A stretch of DNA of 12,385 nucleotides from positions 1 through 12,385 of the forward strand of contig NZ_CALIBF010000130.1 in NCBI RefSeq assembly GCF_938045465.1, read 5' to 3'. The stretch comes from an uncultured Campylobacter sp. (lineage in GTDB: Bacteria > Campylobacterota > Campylobacteria > Campylobacterales > Campylobacteraceae). Of the stretch, positions 1-7,421 are shown piece by piece; positions within the stretch are counted from its first letter, which is position 1, and each line of letters starts with the position of its first letter. A program made the translations under genes and the position numbers. A model generated the notes under the pieces. That model saw only the letters and a program-made list of their open reading frames with translations. It did no database searches and was not told the origin of the DNA.

Positions 1-368
1 GCGCTAGATAGAATTTGCCCCAGCTTCGATACCGTCTCGCGCGCGCGCAGATACAGCGCGTCTCTGCCCCTTAGAAGCGGCGCGATCTCAGCGGCAAACT
101 CATTTCCGTGCCCGTGTAGCGCCACAAAAATATCGCGAAATCCAAACTCGCGCGCAGCCGCAGCGCACGGCTCGCCGATAGCGTAAACGGGGGTATCTAA
201 ATCAAGCGAAATTTCATTAAATTTTATCGCCGCCACCGCGTTTTTGGAGGTAAAAATTAGCGCGCCGATCTGCGCAGGCAGGCTAAATTTGAGAAATTTT
301 ATCTCGCAAACCACAAGCTGCCTCACCTGCGGATGATCAAATCTCGTATTAGACACCAGATATATCAA
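1..368 (-). CDS. hemD: Uroporphyrinogen-III synthase HemD, 5' part (3' end outside window)
   Basis: About 122 N-terminal residues of uroporphyrinogen-III synthase, which cyclises hydroxymethylbilane to uroporphyrinogen III in the cytoplasm for haem synthesis. The frame stays open to the left edge, so the C-terminal half is missing. Recognition rests on the family pattern: an IYLVSNT opening, the motif ALIFTSKNAV (the HemD 'TS-N-V' element), then a YAIGEPCAAAAREFGF segment, which matches the 'vGe-TA-al-~~G' segment of the family. The start is a choice. An ATG lies at 378-380, but the stretch GGAGG sits inside that reading, 5 bases before a TTG at 366-368, and translation from the TTG gives the expected (M)IYLVSN beginning. 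I therefore prefer TTG; the ATG would add four residues (MEGV). No strong promoter was recognised. It follows argH on the same strand after a long gap. Confidence 0.8.
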   Translation of the reverse strand, partial: MIYLVSNTRFDHPQVRQLVVCEIKFLKFSLPAQIGALIFTSKNAVAAIKFNEISLDLDTPVYAIGEPCAAAAREFGFRDIFVALHGHGNEFAAEIAPLLRGRDALYLRARETVSKLGQILSS

Positions 369-387
369 AACGCCCTCCATGTTTAAT

Positions 388-527
388 TTTGCTTTGATTG
401 AGCCTCGCCCCTGCCTTCACGACGCGCAGAAACGAAAAAAATGCCGCTTCATTTGCTTCGATTAAATTCCATTCGCGCCTTATCGATTACGTGCACACCG
501 CTTAACGCCCAAATTTGCTCTGATTAA
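388..527 (-). repeat. Three spaced copies of a 14-base phrase upstream of hemD
   Basis: On the plus strand the phrases TTTGCTTTGATTGA (388-401), TTTGCTTCGATTAA (452-465) and TTTGCTCTGATTAA (514-527) recur with start-to-start distances of 64 and 62 bases. Read toward hemD they are TYAATCnnAGCAAA. The copy nearest the gene ends only a few bases before the hemD start region. They may be protein-binding sites or remains of a degenerate repeat; sequence between the copies is only weakly similar. Confidence 0.4.
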
Positions 528-783
528 ACTTCGCTCCGAGCCGCTTTCGGCGCCGTTTAAAGCCTGCCCGCAAAGCCTACTCGTACCTTTAAGTCGCGCT
601 TAGGCAACCAGCGGCGCACTTTTAATTCAGCTCACGCCCTAAATTTCAAGTCAAGCGCTTCGCTTTACACGGAGCCTGTCCTTTAAATTTTACTTTGCAG
701 TCTGCGGCGGGCACTTAATAACGCTGCCGCAAAGCTCAATCTGCGCGCGGCAGACGTACTACATAGCTCGCCAGCCCCGTCCA

Positions 784-807
784 ACCCGTATATGTGTCCG
801 CACGGGT
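784..807. other. Short hairpin downstream of argH
   Basis: ACCCGT (784-789) and ACGGGT (802-807) are perfect inverted repeats around a 12-base loop, about 80 bases past the argH stop codon. There is no T tract after the stem on the minus strand, so it is a poor terminator candidate. Its role is unknown. Confidence 0.3.
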
Positions 808-847
808 CATAGAGCTCGCCAAATTTTAAAATTTAAAACTGCGACTA

Positions 848-865
848 CGAAATTTTAAAATTTCG
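848..865. other. 18-base perfect palindrome after argH
   Basis: CGAAATTTTAAAATTTCG is its own reverse complement and lies 20 bases beyond the argH stop codon. A second AAATTTTAAAATTT copy lies at about 821-834. It may help end the argH transcript or bind a dimeric protein. The AAATTT word is so common here that two copies meeting back to back could also be chance. Confidence 0.4.
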
Positions 866-885
866 CCGCTCTTAGGCTCTTAAAT

Positions 886-2268
886 TTAGCCTTTCAGCCA
901 CCCGTTTAAAATTTCAATCTGCGCCTCTACGCTCTCATTTGCCGTGCCACCTTGCGACTTGCGCGCCTCTTTGGAAGCGTTTAGATCAAGAAATTTAACC
1001 GCGCCCGCGTCCAAGCTTTCATCCACACTTGCAAGCTGCTGCGCATTTAGCTCGCTCAAATCTAGACCCAAATTTTCCGCATACGCCACGGCTTTACCCG
1101 TGATGAAGTGCGCCTGGCGAAAGGGTACGTTTTTCTCCCGCACGAGATAGTCGGCCAGATCGGTTGCCGTGAGGTGTCCGCGGCGCGTCATCGCTAGCAT
1201 ATTTTGCTCGTTAAATTTAGCCGTTTTTAGCATCTGTTTTAAAATTTCAAGGCTCGCAAGCGCGGTGGCGACGCTATCAAAAACGCCCTCCTTGTCCTCT
1301 TGCATATCCTTGTTGTATGCTAGTGGCAAGCCCTTCATCACCGTTAGCAGCGCGACGAGATTGCCGTTTACGCGCCCCGTTTTGCCGCGGATGAGCTCGG
1401 CGACGTCGGGGTTTTTCTTCTGCGGCATGATCGAGCTGCCCGTGCTGTACGCATCGCTGATCGTGACAAAACCGAACTCCTGCGAGCTCCACAAGATTAG
1501 CTCCTCGCACAGGCGCGACGCATGCGTCATCAGCACGCTTACGTTAAACAAAATCTCCAGCGCAAAATCACGGTCGCTGACGCTGTCCATCGCGTTTGGC
1601 GTCACTCCCGCAAAGCCTAGCTGTCGCGCGACCGACTCGCGGTTTATAGGATGCGGCGTGCCCGCAAGCGCGGCGGAGCCCAGCGGACAGAGGTTGTTTC
1701 GCTCGCGCGAGCTGGCAAAGCGCTCGTAGTCGCGGCGAAACATAAACGCGTAAGCTAGCAAATGATAGGCAAGGCTCACGGGCTGGGCGTGCTGAAGGTG
1801 CGTGTAGCCGGGCATCAGCGTGTCCGCGTGCTTGCTAGCGATATCTCGCAGCGCGGCGACTAGCTCGCGAGTTTTTTCGGCGAGCGCGGCACCGCTTTTA
1901 AGCACGTAGAGGCGAAAATCAAGCGCGACCTGATCGTTTCTGCTGCGCGCGGTGTGCAGCCTGCCGCCAAGATCGCTTCCGATGAGCTCGCTTAGGCGCT
2001 TTTCGACCGCCATGTGGATGTCCTCGTCGGCGGTTTTAAACTCAAATTTACCGCTTTTTATCTCTTCAAACACGGCGTCAAGCCCTGCGACGATCTTTTC
2101 GCTCTCGTCAGGCTTTAAGATCCCGCAGGCGCCGAGCATTCTTGCATGTGCCTTGCTGCCTGCGATATCCTCCTGCCAAAGCGCCCTATCAAAGCCGATC
2201 GAGGCGTTAAACTCCTCCAAAAGCGCCGAACTCGCCCCGCTAAAGCGCCCCTCCCACATTTTTTTCAC
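886..2268 (-). CDS. argH: Argininosuccinate lyase
   Basis: Splits argininosuccinate into arginine and fumarate, the last step of arginine synthesis, in the cytoplasm as a homotetramer. The length, 460 residues, is normal for ArgH. Family motifs are all present: WEGRF near the N-terminus, HTARSRNDQ at 105-113, GYTHLQHAQP at 154-163 with the conserved active-site histidine at 157, and the fumarase/aspartase superfamily signature GSSIMPQKKNPD at 277-288, which holds the catalytic serine loop. The start is GTG at 2268: AAGGAG lies 5 bases upstream, while the next ATG (2259) would be 14 bases from it. The gene lies about 180 bases downstream of the nitroreductase on the same strand. A TAAAAT box about 40 bases upstream suggests it can have its own promoter. 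There are no other arginine genes in the window. Confidence 0.96.
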   Translation of the reverse strand: MKKMWEGRFSGASSALLEEFNASIGFDRALWQEDIAGSKAHARMLGACGILKPDESEKIVAGLDAVFEEIKSGKFEFKTADEDIHMAVEKRLSELIGSDLGGRLHTARSRNDQVALDFRLYVLKSGAALAEKTRELVAALRDIASKHADTLMPGYTHLQHAQPVSLAYHLLAYAFMFRRDYERFASSRERNNLCPLGSAALAGTPHPINRESVARQLGFAGVTPNAMDSVSDRDFALEILFNVSVLMTHASRLCEELILWSSQEFGFVTISDAYSTGSSIMPQKKNPDVAELIRGKTGRVNGNLVALLTVMKGLPLAYNKDMQEDKEGVFDSVATALASLEILKQMLKTAKFNEQNMLAMTRRGHLTATDLADYLVREKNVPFRQAHFITGKAVAYAENLGLDLSELNAQQLASVDESLDAGAVKFLDLNASKEARKSQGGTANESVEAQIEILNGWLKG

Positions 2269-2306
2269 GCTCGCTCCTTCGTTTAAATTTTCGGTGATTT
2301 TTTAAA

Positions 2307-2312
2307 ATTTTA
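2307..2312 (-). promoter_or_regulatory. Possible -10 box of argH
   Basis: TAAAAT on the minus strand, about 40 bases before the argH GTG, in an A/T-rich stretch. Campylobacter sigma-70 promoters depend mainly on the -10 box and lack a conserved -35, so this is plausible. The surrounding repeated AAATTTTAAAATTT-type sequence makes a chance match easy. Confidence 0.3.
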
Positions 2313-2315
2313 AAT

Positions 2316-2341
2316 CTCGCCGCACAAGATTTGCGGGCGAG
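2316..2341 (-). terminator. Possible weak terminator after the nitroreductase block
   Basis: CTCGCC and GGCGAG pair perfectly, extended by a GC pair after one bulged G, around a loop of about 9 bases. On the minus strand the stem is followed by ATTTAAAATTTT, a mixed A/T tract rather than a clean T run. It lies about 110 bases past the nitroreductase stop and before argH. It may mark the end of the recA-eno block transcript, though the tail is poor. Confidence 0.35.
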
Positions 2342-2448
2342 AAAAAAGGCTAAAGCACGGTAAATTCCTAGAAAACGCGCTTGCCGCTTCGCGCGCCGAC
2401 TTTGGAATTTTGCGCGCTGTAAATTTAACGCCTTAAAGCCGTTTTAAT

Positions 2449-3078
2449 TTATTCGATCCACTTTACTACGTCATCCATGCTGCGGCGGATCTTTTGCGGC
2501 TGCGGATTTACGCGGTAGCCGAAAGGCACGAGTAGCGCCACGCGGCGATCATTCCATTTTAGATTCAAAATCTCTCCGAGCGCTGCGCGATCAAAGCCCT
2601 CCATCGGGCAGCTGTCGATGCCGCGGCTTGCGGTCTCGTTCATCATCGCAAGTGCTGCGAACATGCACTGCGCGTGCGACCAATTAAATAGCTCCTCATC
2701 GTCGTTGTGAAAATAACCGCTTAAAAAATCTTGATAAAATTTATGCCTGTCGCCGATATATTTGGGCGCTTCATCTTTTTTACGCGTAATCATTCGCTCG
2801 ATATAATCACTTCCTAGCTTTATGTCCTTGATCTTTGCTAAAATCACGACCAGATGTGAGCAAGAGGTGATCTGCGGCTGATTCCACGATTTTTCGCGGA
2901 TCCGCTCGCGTAGCGCCTTGTTTTGCACAACCAAAAAGTCCCATTGCTCTAGCCCCGTAGAACTAGGTGCTAAGATGCCTGCCTGCAAAATGGCGTCAAA
3001 ATCAGCTTTGCCGATTTTTTTGTTCTCGTCAAAAATTTTGCACGCGTGGCGAAATTTCATAATCTCTAAATGTGTCAT
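2449..3078 (-). CDS. NfsB/RdxA-type NAD(P)H nitroreductase family protein
   Basis: A 209-residue FMN-dependent oxidoreductase, probably dimeric and cytoplasmic. Family features seen: RHACKIFD at 10-17 (the R-H-x-x-K-x-F-D FMN-phosphate element), LAPSS at 36-40 followed by an E-Q-W segment (the APSS-xxxQPW element, with E replacing the usual residue before Q), GIDSCPMEGFD at 153-163 (the GLD-x-x-P-I-E-G-F-D element) and FGYR at 186-189. NfsB/RdxA enzymes reduce nitroaromatics and quinones and can activate metronidazole; the natural substrate here is unknown. The start ATG has AAGGAG 5 bases upstream. That site overlaps the TAA of the AMIN gene 9 bases before, so translation is probably coupled. 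It is the last gene of the recA-led block; a nitroreductase here is not explained by the roles of its neighbours. Confidence 0.88.
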   Translation of the reverse strand: MTHLEIMKFRHACKIFDENKKIGKADFDAILQAGILAPSSTGLEQWDFLVVQNKALRERIREKSWNQPQITSCSHLVVILAKIKDIKLGSDYIERMITRKKDEAPKYIGDRHKFYQDFLSGYFHNDDEELFNWSHAQCMFAALAMMNETASRGIDSCPMEGFDRAALGEILNLKWNDRRVALLVPFGYRVNPQPQKIRRSMDDVVKWIE

Positions 3079-3087
3079 AGTCTCTCC

Positions 3088-4278
3088 TTAATTAGAATTT
3101 TTGTAGATCAAATACCCGCCATCTTTGCGTCTGATGCTGAGGTTGCCCTCGCGCGAGCGCACGCCGATGCGGTAGTAGCCGTCCTCTTTGGTGACGTTGA
3201 TGTCGCTAAAGCCGCCGATATTTACAGCAAAGCTCGCGCTGCTAAGCGGGATCTCTTGCCGCCAAAACTCCGCTTCAAGCGTGCCAGAAACATTTGCGTC
3301 AGAGCTTTTGAAATCGTCTGCGGTGATGAGCTGCACGCTGTCTTTGCGGATGATAAATTTTAATCCGTCGTCAAATTTAAGCGTCTCTAGCGGTAGCTCC
3401 AGGCGCGGCGCGAAGCTAGGCGTGATGCCACTTTGCGAGGCCTGCTTTTGTAAATTTGGATCAGTCGAAGTAACCGAGACGTCCAGTGCCCTATGTAGAG
3501 CGGGTTTGGCGCTAGCGCTTAGCACGAAATCATCGTGCCAATCAATCGAGCGATTGATATCAACGATCTTTTCATGCAGGACCCCGTCGTCGTCCCTATA
3601 TCGCACGATCAGGCTTTCGATCGTAAGGGCGTCGGAGGGAAGCGCAAAGGTTTGCTGCGTGAAATTTTTAGGCGCGGGCGCATTTTGTGGCGTGCCGGCG
3701 GAGCTTTGCGCCGGATTGGAATTTTGCGGAGCAGATTGCGCTTTTTGTTGCATAGTGGAGTTTTGCACCGTAGAATTTTGAGCTGTAGAATTCTGTGCCG
3801 CCTTAAAATTTTGCACCATTGTAGAATTTAACTCGCTTACTTCCGGCACGATCGGTAACTCATCAGGAGGCGGAAGCATCGTAGCTGAATACTGCACAGA
3901 AGAGTTCAGCTCCGTCTTTATGACCTGCGAAGGAGCGCCAATGCCCGCTTGGGGCACAGAAGCTTTTTTTTCGGTCTGCGAGAGCTGTGCGCTCACGGCT
4001 TTTTTGGCGACGCTTGCTTTGACGCTGGAATTTGCTTCTGCGGCGCTTTTTTGCATTGCTGCGGCAGGACTTTTAGATGTTTCGGCTTTCATTACAGCTT
4101 GCTTTTTAGCGTTTGGGCTTTGTGCACCTGTTTTTGGCTCTTTAATCGCCAAATCGGTAGAATTTTGCTCTTTTACCACGACGATGCTAGGTTTCGTAGT
4201 GTTTGAATTTGCGCCATTTAAATTCTCTGCGTTTAAAAAAGCGCAGAGACCCAAAATTAGCAAAAAATTTTTTCTCAT
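3088..4278 (-). CDS. Periplasmic AMIN-domain protein, CgpA-like, with many N-glycosylation sequons
   Basis: 396 residues. Residues 1-17 are a signal peptide (MRKN, hydrophobic core, LNA before the probable cut); there is no lipobox. Residues about 18-210 are a low-complexity Ala/Ser/Gln/Asn/Lys linker. The rest is a beta-rich region whose last part (about 295-396) resembles an AMIN domain, a fold that binds peptidoglycan or targets envelope machines. By position next to recA-eno-FtsB-like it corresponds to C. jejuni Cj1670c (CgpA), a known glycoprotein. The Campylobacter PglB sequon D/E-x-N-x-S/T occurs eight times, with Asn at 39, 83, 125, 151, 242, 329, 361 and 379. A tandem AQNST/AQNST/VQNST run (161-175) lacks the acidic residue. 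Its ATG overlaps the upstream stop as ATGA. The exact role is unknown; the context suggests cell wall or division. Confidence 0.82.
   Translation of the reverse strand: MRKNFLLILGLCAFLNAENLNGANSNTTKPSIVVVKEQNSTDLAIKEPKTGAQSPNAKKQAVMKAETSKSPAAAMQKSAAEANSSVKASVAKKAVSAQLSQTEKKASVPQAGIGAPSQVIKTELNSSVQYSATMLPPPDELPIVPEVSELNSTMVQNFKAAQNSTAQNSTVQNSTMQQKAQSAPQNSNPAQSSAGTPQNAPAPKNFTQQTFALPSDALTIESLIVRYRDDDGVLHEKIVDINRSIDWHDDFVLSASAKPALHRALDVSVTSTDPNLQKQASQSGITPSFAPRLELPLETLKFDDGLKFIIRKDSVQLITADDFKSSDANVSGTLEAEFWRQEIPLSSASFAVNIGGFSDINVTKEDGYYRIGVRSREGNLSIRRKDGGYLIYKNSN
3754..3798 (-). repeat. Three tandem 15-base repeats encoding (A/V)QNST
   Basis: Codons 161-175 of the AMIN protein are three in-frame 15-base units, each encoding Ala/Val-Gln-Asn-Ser-Thr. 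The units differ at several bases, so the repeat is not fresh. It lies in the flexible linker before the folded domain. Unit number could vary between strains without breaking the frame. Confidence 0.75.
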
Positions 4279-5102
4279 TTTTTAAGGTCCGGATCGAGCG
4301 AGCGACGCTCTAAATAAAGCTTTTGCAGCTCGGCGTTTTCCTCTTTTAGCCGCTCAACGTCGGTGAATAAAAACGCCTTTTCTTTTTGCAGCTGGCGCAG
4401 CACTTCAAACGATCGCTTGCCAAATAGCACATCACCCACGAAGATGCCCGCAAAAACGACGCAGACGATCAGAGCAAGAGCTGCAAAAATCTGCTTAAGC
4501 GGTGAAAACGGATTGATAAAATTCAGCCGTTCTTTTAAATTTTTACGCTTCTTAGAAGCTTTTTTAGCGACAGGATCTGCGTTTTGCGGTGTAAAAGAAA
4601 ATCCTTGCGTGGCAGAATTTATACCTTGCGCCGCAAAGCCCGTGCCTTGAGAGCCGTGCTCTACGCTCTGAGCCGCAAAATCCGCGTCGTTTGGGAAGTG
4701 GTTTTCTTTAGCGTATAATTCTGCACTCTTTAAATCGCTGCCTCCAATAAATTCTGAGCCGTAAAAACCCGCGTCTGCTTGCGCGCTGCCTTCGTAGTTT
4801 CCGCTTGCAGCGGAGCTTTTACCACTTAAATTAGAGCTGCTGCTTGTAGCATCAGAGGCAGAGCCTGTTTCGTCTACGCCGTGTGAGGTTCCGTTGCGAT
4901 TTTTCCGGAAGCCAGCCCCTACCTCGCTAAAGCCTCCGCCAAAATCTTCATCGCTATAAAATTCTTCATCGTCAAAAAAATCGTCCTCGTCAAAGTCTGC
5001 GTCTGAATATCTGCCTTGCGTGTCCGTATAATCCGCTCCGTCCGTATAGGGGCGTTGCGCACCGCCTTTTAAGCCTCGCTTGGACTTTTTTTTAAAAAAC
5101 AT
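4275..5102 (-). CDS. FtsB/DivIC-like septum formation protein with long acidic cytoplasmic tail
   Basis: 275 residues. The C-terminal 75 look like FtsB/DivIC: basic stretch KKASKKRKNLKERL (181-194), one membrane helix (about 203-225), then a heptad coiled coil (about 230-266) with ERLKEENAELQK and a terminal LDPD. This gives an N-in/C-out membrane protein with a periplasmic coiled coil, as in the FtsBLQ division complex. The unusual part is residues 1-180: a basic start (FFKKKSKRG), a strongly acidic, aromatic-rich patch at about 33-54, then Ser/Gly/Ala/Gln-rich sequence with GFAAQG-like units. Ordinary FtsB is about 100 residues and lacks this tail. Its ATG follows the eno stop by one base and its TGA overlaps the next ATG, so expression is probably coupled to eno. 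The matching gene in C. jejuni is Cj1671c. The FtsB role is inferred from architecture. Confidence 0.78.
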   Translation of the reverse strand: MFFKKKSKRGLKGGAQRPYTDGADYTDTQGRYSDADFDEDDFFDDEEFYSDEDFGGGFSEVGAGFRKNRNGTSHGVDETGSASDATSSSSNLSGKSSAASGNYEGSAQADAGFYGSEFIGGSDLKSAELYAKENHFPNDADFAAQSVEHGSQGTGFAAQGINSATQGFSFTPQNADPVAKKASKKRKNLKERLNFINPFSPLKQIFAALALIVCVVFAGIFVGDVLFGKRSFEVLRQLQKEKAFLFTDVERLKEENAELQKLYLERRSLDPDLKK

Positions 5103-5103
5103 T

Positions 5104-6357
5104 TTAAATTCGGCTTCCTAAAAACTCGTCCGTCTCGCGCTCGATCTCAAGCAGGCGGTTGTATTTGGCGTTGCGTTCGCTTCTTGAGGTTGCGCCAGTT
5201 TTGATTTGGCCCGTATTCATCGCGACGGCGAAGTCCGCGATAAAGCTATCCTCGCTCTCGCCGCTTCTGTGGCTCATCACGCAGCGGTAGCCTTTGCGCT
5301 GAGCTAGGCGGATCGTCTGCATAGTTTGGCTAACGGTGCCGATTTGATTTGGTTTTATTAAAATCGCGTTGCCTATGCCTTTGGCGATGCCTTCGCGTAA
5401 AATTTTCTCGTTCGTTACGAAAAGATCGTCGCCCACGAGCTGCACTTTAGAGCCAAGCCTGCTCGTTAGCTTCGCCCAGCCCGCCCAGTCGTCCTCGTTC
5501 AGGCCGTCTTCGATCGAAAATATCGGGTACTTCTCGCAAAGCTGCGCGTATCGCTCGATTAGCTCTTCGCTGCTAAATTCCTTGCCCTCTAGCTTATATT
5601 TGCCGTTTTCGTACAGCTCGCTAGCTGCGACGTCAAGGGCTAGTTTGATCTGCTCGCCCGCTTTGTAGCCTGCTTTTTCGATGGCTTGCATAATGAGCTT
5701 GATCGGCTCTTCGTTATCGTTTAAATTTGGCGCAAATCCGCCCTCGTCGCCCACGGCCGTGCTGTGACCGGCCGCGTTTAGAAGGCCTTTTAGCGTGTGG
5801 TAAATCTCGGTCGCCGCTCTCAGCGCGTCGCTAAATTTATCAAATCCAAACGGCATAATCATAAATTCTTGAAAATCCACGCTGTTGTTCGCGTGCGCGC
5901 CGCCGTTGATGATATTAAACATTGGCACCGGCAGCACGCTAGCGTTCGCGCCGCCCAGGTAGCGATACAAAGGCACGTCAAGGCTTTTTGCAGCCGCGCG
6001 CGCTACCGCCATAGATACGCCAAGCACGGCGTTCGCGCCCAAATTTGAGTAGTTATCGGTGCCGTCAAGCTCTCTCATCTCATCATCAAGCGCCTTTTGA
6101 TCGAAGGCATCCAGCCCGATCACGGCCTCCGCGATCTGAGAATTTACGTTTTCAACAGCCCTTAGCACGCCCTTGCCGCAGTATCTCTCGCCCCCGTCGC
6201 GAAGCTCCAGCGCCTCGCGTTTGCCCGTGCTTGCGCCGCTTGGGACTATCGCGCTTGCTACGGTGCCGTCGCTTAGAGCTACGGTCGCCTTTACGGTCGG
6301 GTTGCCGCGGCTATCTAACACCTCTATCGCATAAACATCTTCGATATAAATCATCAT
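5104..6357 (-). CDS. eno: Enolase
   Basis: Phosphopyruvate hydratase: converts 2-phosphoglycerate and phosphoenolpyruvate in glycolysis/gluconeogenesis, cytoplasmic, Mg-dependent. 417 residues, normal length. Seen: EVLDSRGNPTV (12-22), the SGASTGKREALELRDG loop (40-55), GDEGGFAP (203-210) with active-site Glu 205, Mg ligands Asp 242, Glu 283 (SIEDG) and Asp 310 (GDDLF), the general base Lys 335 in IKPNQIGT, and SHRSGES (362-368). All catalytic residues are intact. Two adjacent ATG codons are possible. The first (6357) overlaps the recA TGA as ATGA; the second (6354) is 7 bases from GGAG and shares one base with the stop. Either way translation is coupled to recA. In Campylobacter, which typically lacks phosphofructokinase, enolase serves mainly gluconeogenesis and PEP supply. 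Confidence 0.98.
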   Translation of the reverse strand: MMIYIEDVYAIEVLDSRGNPTVKATVALSDGTVASAIVPSGASTGKREALELRDGGERYCGKGVLRAVENVNSQIAEAVIGLDAFDQKALDDEMRELDGTDNYSNLGANAVLGVSMAVARAAAKSLDVPLYRYLGGANASVLPVPMFNIINGGAHANNSVDFQEFMIMPFGFDKFSDALRAATEIYHTLKGLLNAAGHSTAVGDEGGFAPNLNDNEEPIKLIMQAIEKAGYKAGEQIKLALDVAASELYENGKYKLEGKEFSSEELIERYAQLCEKYPIFSIEDGLNEDDWAGWAKLTSRLGSKVQLVGDDLFVTNEKILREGIAKGIGNAILIKPNQIGTVSQTMQTIRLAQRKGYRCVMSHRSGESEDSFIADFAVAMNTGQIKTGATSRSERNAKYNRLLEIERETDEFLGSRI

Positions 6358-7394
6358 TCATCTCCGCTTTGTAAATTTTCATCCTCGTTGCCGTCACTTA
6401 GGCTCATACTGCCCATCTGCTCGCGAATTTTAGCAGTAATCTCTTCGGCCACTTCAGGATTGTTTTCAAGATACACTTTCGCGTTTTCGCGACCTTGACC
6501 CAACTTCGTATCGCCGTAGCTGAACCACGCACCGCTTTTATCGACAATGTCGAGCTTGACGCCGTAATCGATCAGCTCACCCACCTTACTAATGCCCTTG
6601 CCGAACATTATGTCAAATTCCGCGATCTTAAACGGCGGCGCCACCTTGTTTTTCACGACCTTGACTTTGGCGCGGTTGCCGATACTCTCTTCGTTTTGTT
6701 TCAAAGTAGCGATCTTGCGTATATCGATGCGCACCGAAGCGTAAAATTTAAGCGCATTGCCGCCGGTCGTCGTCTCTGGCGTGCCGTAGCCCATCGCGCC
6801 GATCTTCATACGGATTTGATTGATAAAGATCACCGTCGTGTTCATCTTGTGCACGACGCCGGCAAGCTTACGCAGCGCCTGGCTCATAAGTCGCGCCTGA
6901 AGCCCCACGTGCTGATCGCCCATATCGCCCTCGATCTCATTTTTCGGCGTGAGTGCGGCGACGCTATCTACGACGATAAGATCGATCGCGCCGCTCTTTG
7001 CTAGGGTTTCTACGATGTCAAGCGCCTGCTCGCCGAAGTCGGGCTGACTGACGTAGAGATTGTCGGTATCGACGCCTAAATTTGAAGCGTATTTGACGTC
7101 CAGCGCATGTTCGGCGTCTACGAATGCGCAAATTCCGCCCGCCTTTTGGCACTCGGCGATGATGTGAAGCGTGAGCGTCGTCTTTCCCGAGCTCTCCGGC
7201 CCGTAAACCTCGATGATACGCCCTTTCGGCACGCCGCCGATGCCAAGCGCGATGTCAAGCCCCACCGAGCCCGTAGAGATGGCGTCTATCGGCTCGACCT
7301 GCTTATCGCCTAGTCGCACGAGCGTGCCCTTGCCGAAAGCTTTGTCGATCGATTTTAGCGCCGCATCCAGCGTCTTTTTCTTTCCCTCGTCCAT
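6354..7394 (-). CDS. recA: Recombinase A
   Basis: ATP-dependent strand-exchange protein for recombinational repair and for natural transformation. 346 residues from the start chosen here. Seen: Walker A GPESSGKT (65-72), Walker B LIVVDS (139-144), the MAW-like PKNEIEGDMGDQHVGLQARL segment (150-169), loop L2 GGNALKFYAS (211-220), and an acidic C-terminal tail ending DEN..SGDE. The frame continues to an ATG at 7418, giving eight extra residues. I reject that start: it has no ribosome binding site and lies only 4 bases from a likely -10 box. AAGGA lies 7 bases before the ATG at 7394, and the resulting MDEGKKKTLDAALKS matches how Campylobacter RecA begins. It is the first gene of the block; its TGA overlaps the eno start. 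No LexA-type SOS box was recognised, as expected in Campylobacter. Confidence 0.97.
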   Translation of the reverse strand: MDEGKKKTLDAALKSIDKAFGKGTLVRLGDKQVEPIDAISTGSVGLDIALGIGGVPKGRIIEVYGPESSGKTTLTLHIIAECQKAGGICAFVDAEHALDVKYASNLGVDTDNLYVSQPDFGEQALDIVETLAKSGAIDLIVVDSVAALTPKNEIEGDMGDQHVGLQARLMSQALRKLAGVVHKMNTTVIFINQIRMKIGAMGYGTPETTTGGNALKFYASVRIDIRKIATLKQNEESIGNRAKVKVVKNKVAPPFKIAEFDIMFGKGISKVGELIDYGVKLDIVDKSGAWFSYGDTKLGQGRENAKVYLENNPEVAEEITAKIREQMGSMSLSDGNEDENLQSGDE

Positions 7395-7421
7395 GTTTTT
7401 CCTTAAAAATAAATTCATCTA

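Larger units (their letters stand above)
381..885. other. Gene-free stretch between argH and hemD
   Basis: About 500 bases in which I find no credible gene. A 28-codon frame on the plus strand (ATG near 441) has no ribosome binding site or recognisable content. The stretch holds several AAATTT words, an 18-base perfect AT-rich palindrome (848-865), a short GC hairpin (784-807) and three copies of a 14-base phrase spaced about 63 bases apart next to the hemD start (listed separately). It could hold the hemD promoter, the argH transcript end or a small RNA; the sequence alone does not decide. Confidence 0.6.

Noticed and set aside
441..527. 28-codon plus-strand frame upstream of hemD
   Set aside because: It has no ribosome binding site, is short and contains the repeated 14-base phrases.
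784..834. A minus-strand open stretch encoding a Gly/Tyr-containing peptide after argH
   Set aside because: It has no start codon in frame, stops within about 50 codons and resembles no family.
1169..1729. Long plus-strand frame inside argH (and similar frames inside eno, recA, the AMIN gene and mqnD)
   Set aside because: It is a shadow of a well-supported gene on the other strand, with unlikely Ser/Arg/Cys-rich composition.
7395..7418. Eight extra N-terminal residues of RecA from an ATG at 7418
   Set aside because: There is no ribosome binding site, the codon lies about 4 bases after a likely -10 box, and the downstream ATG has AAGGA and gives the usual Campylobacter RecA start.
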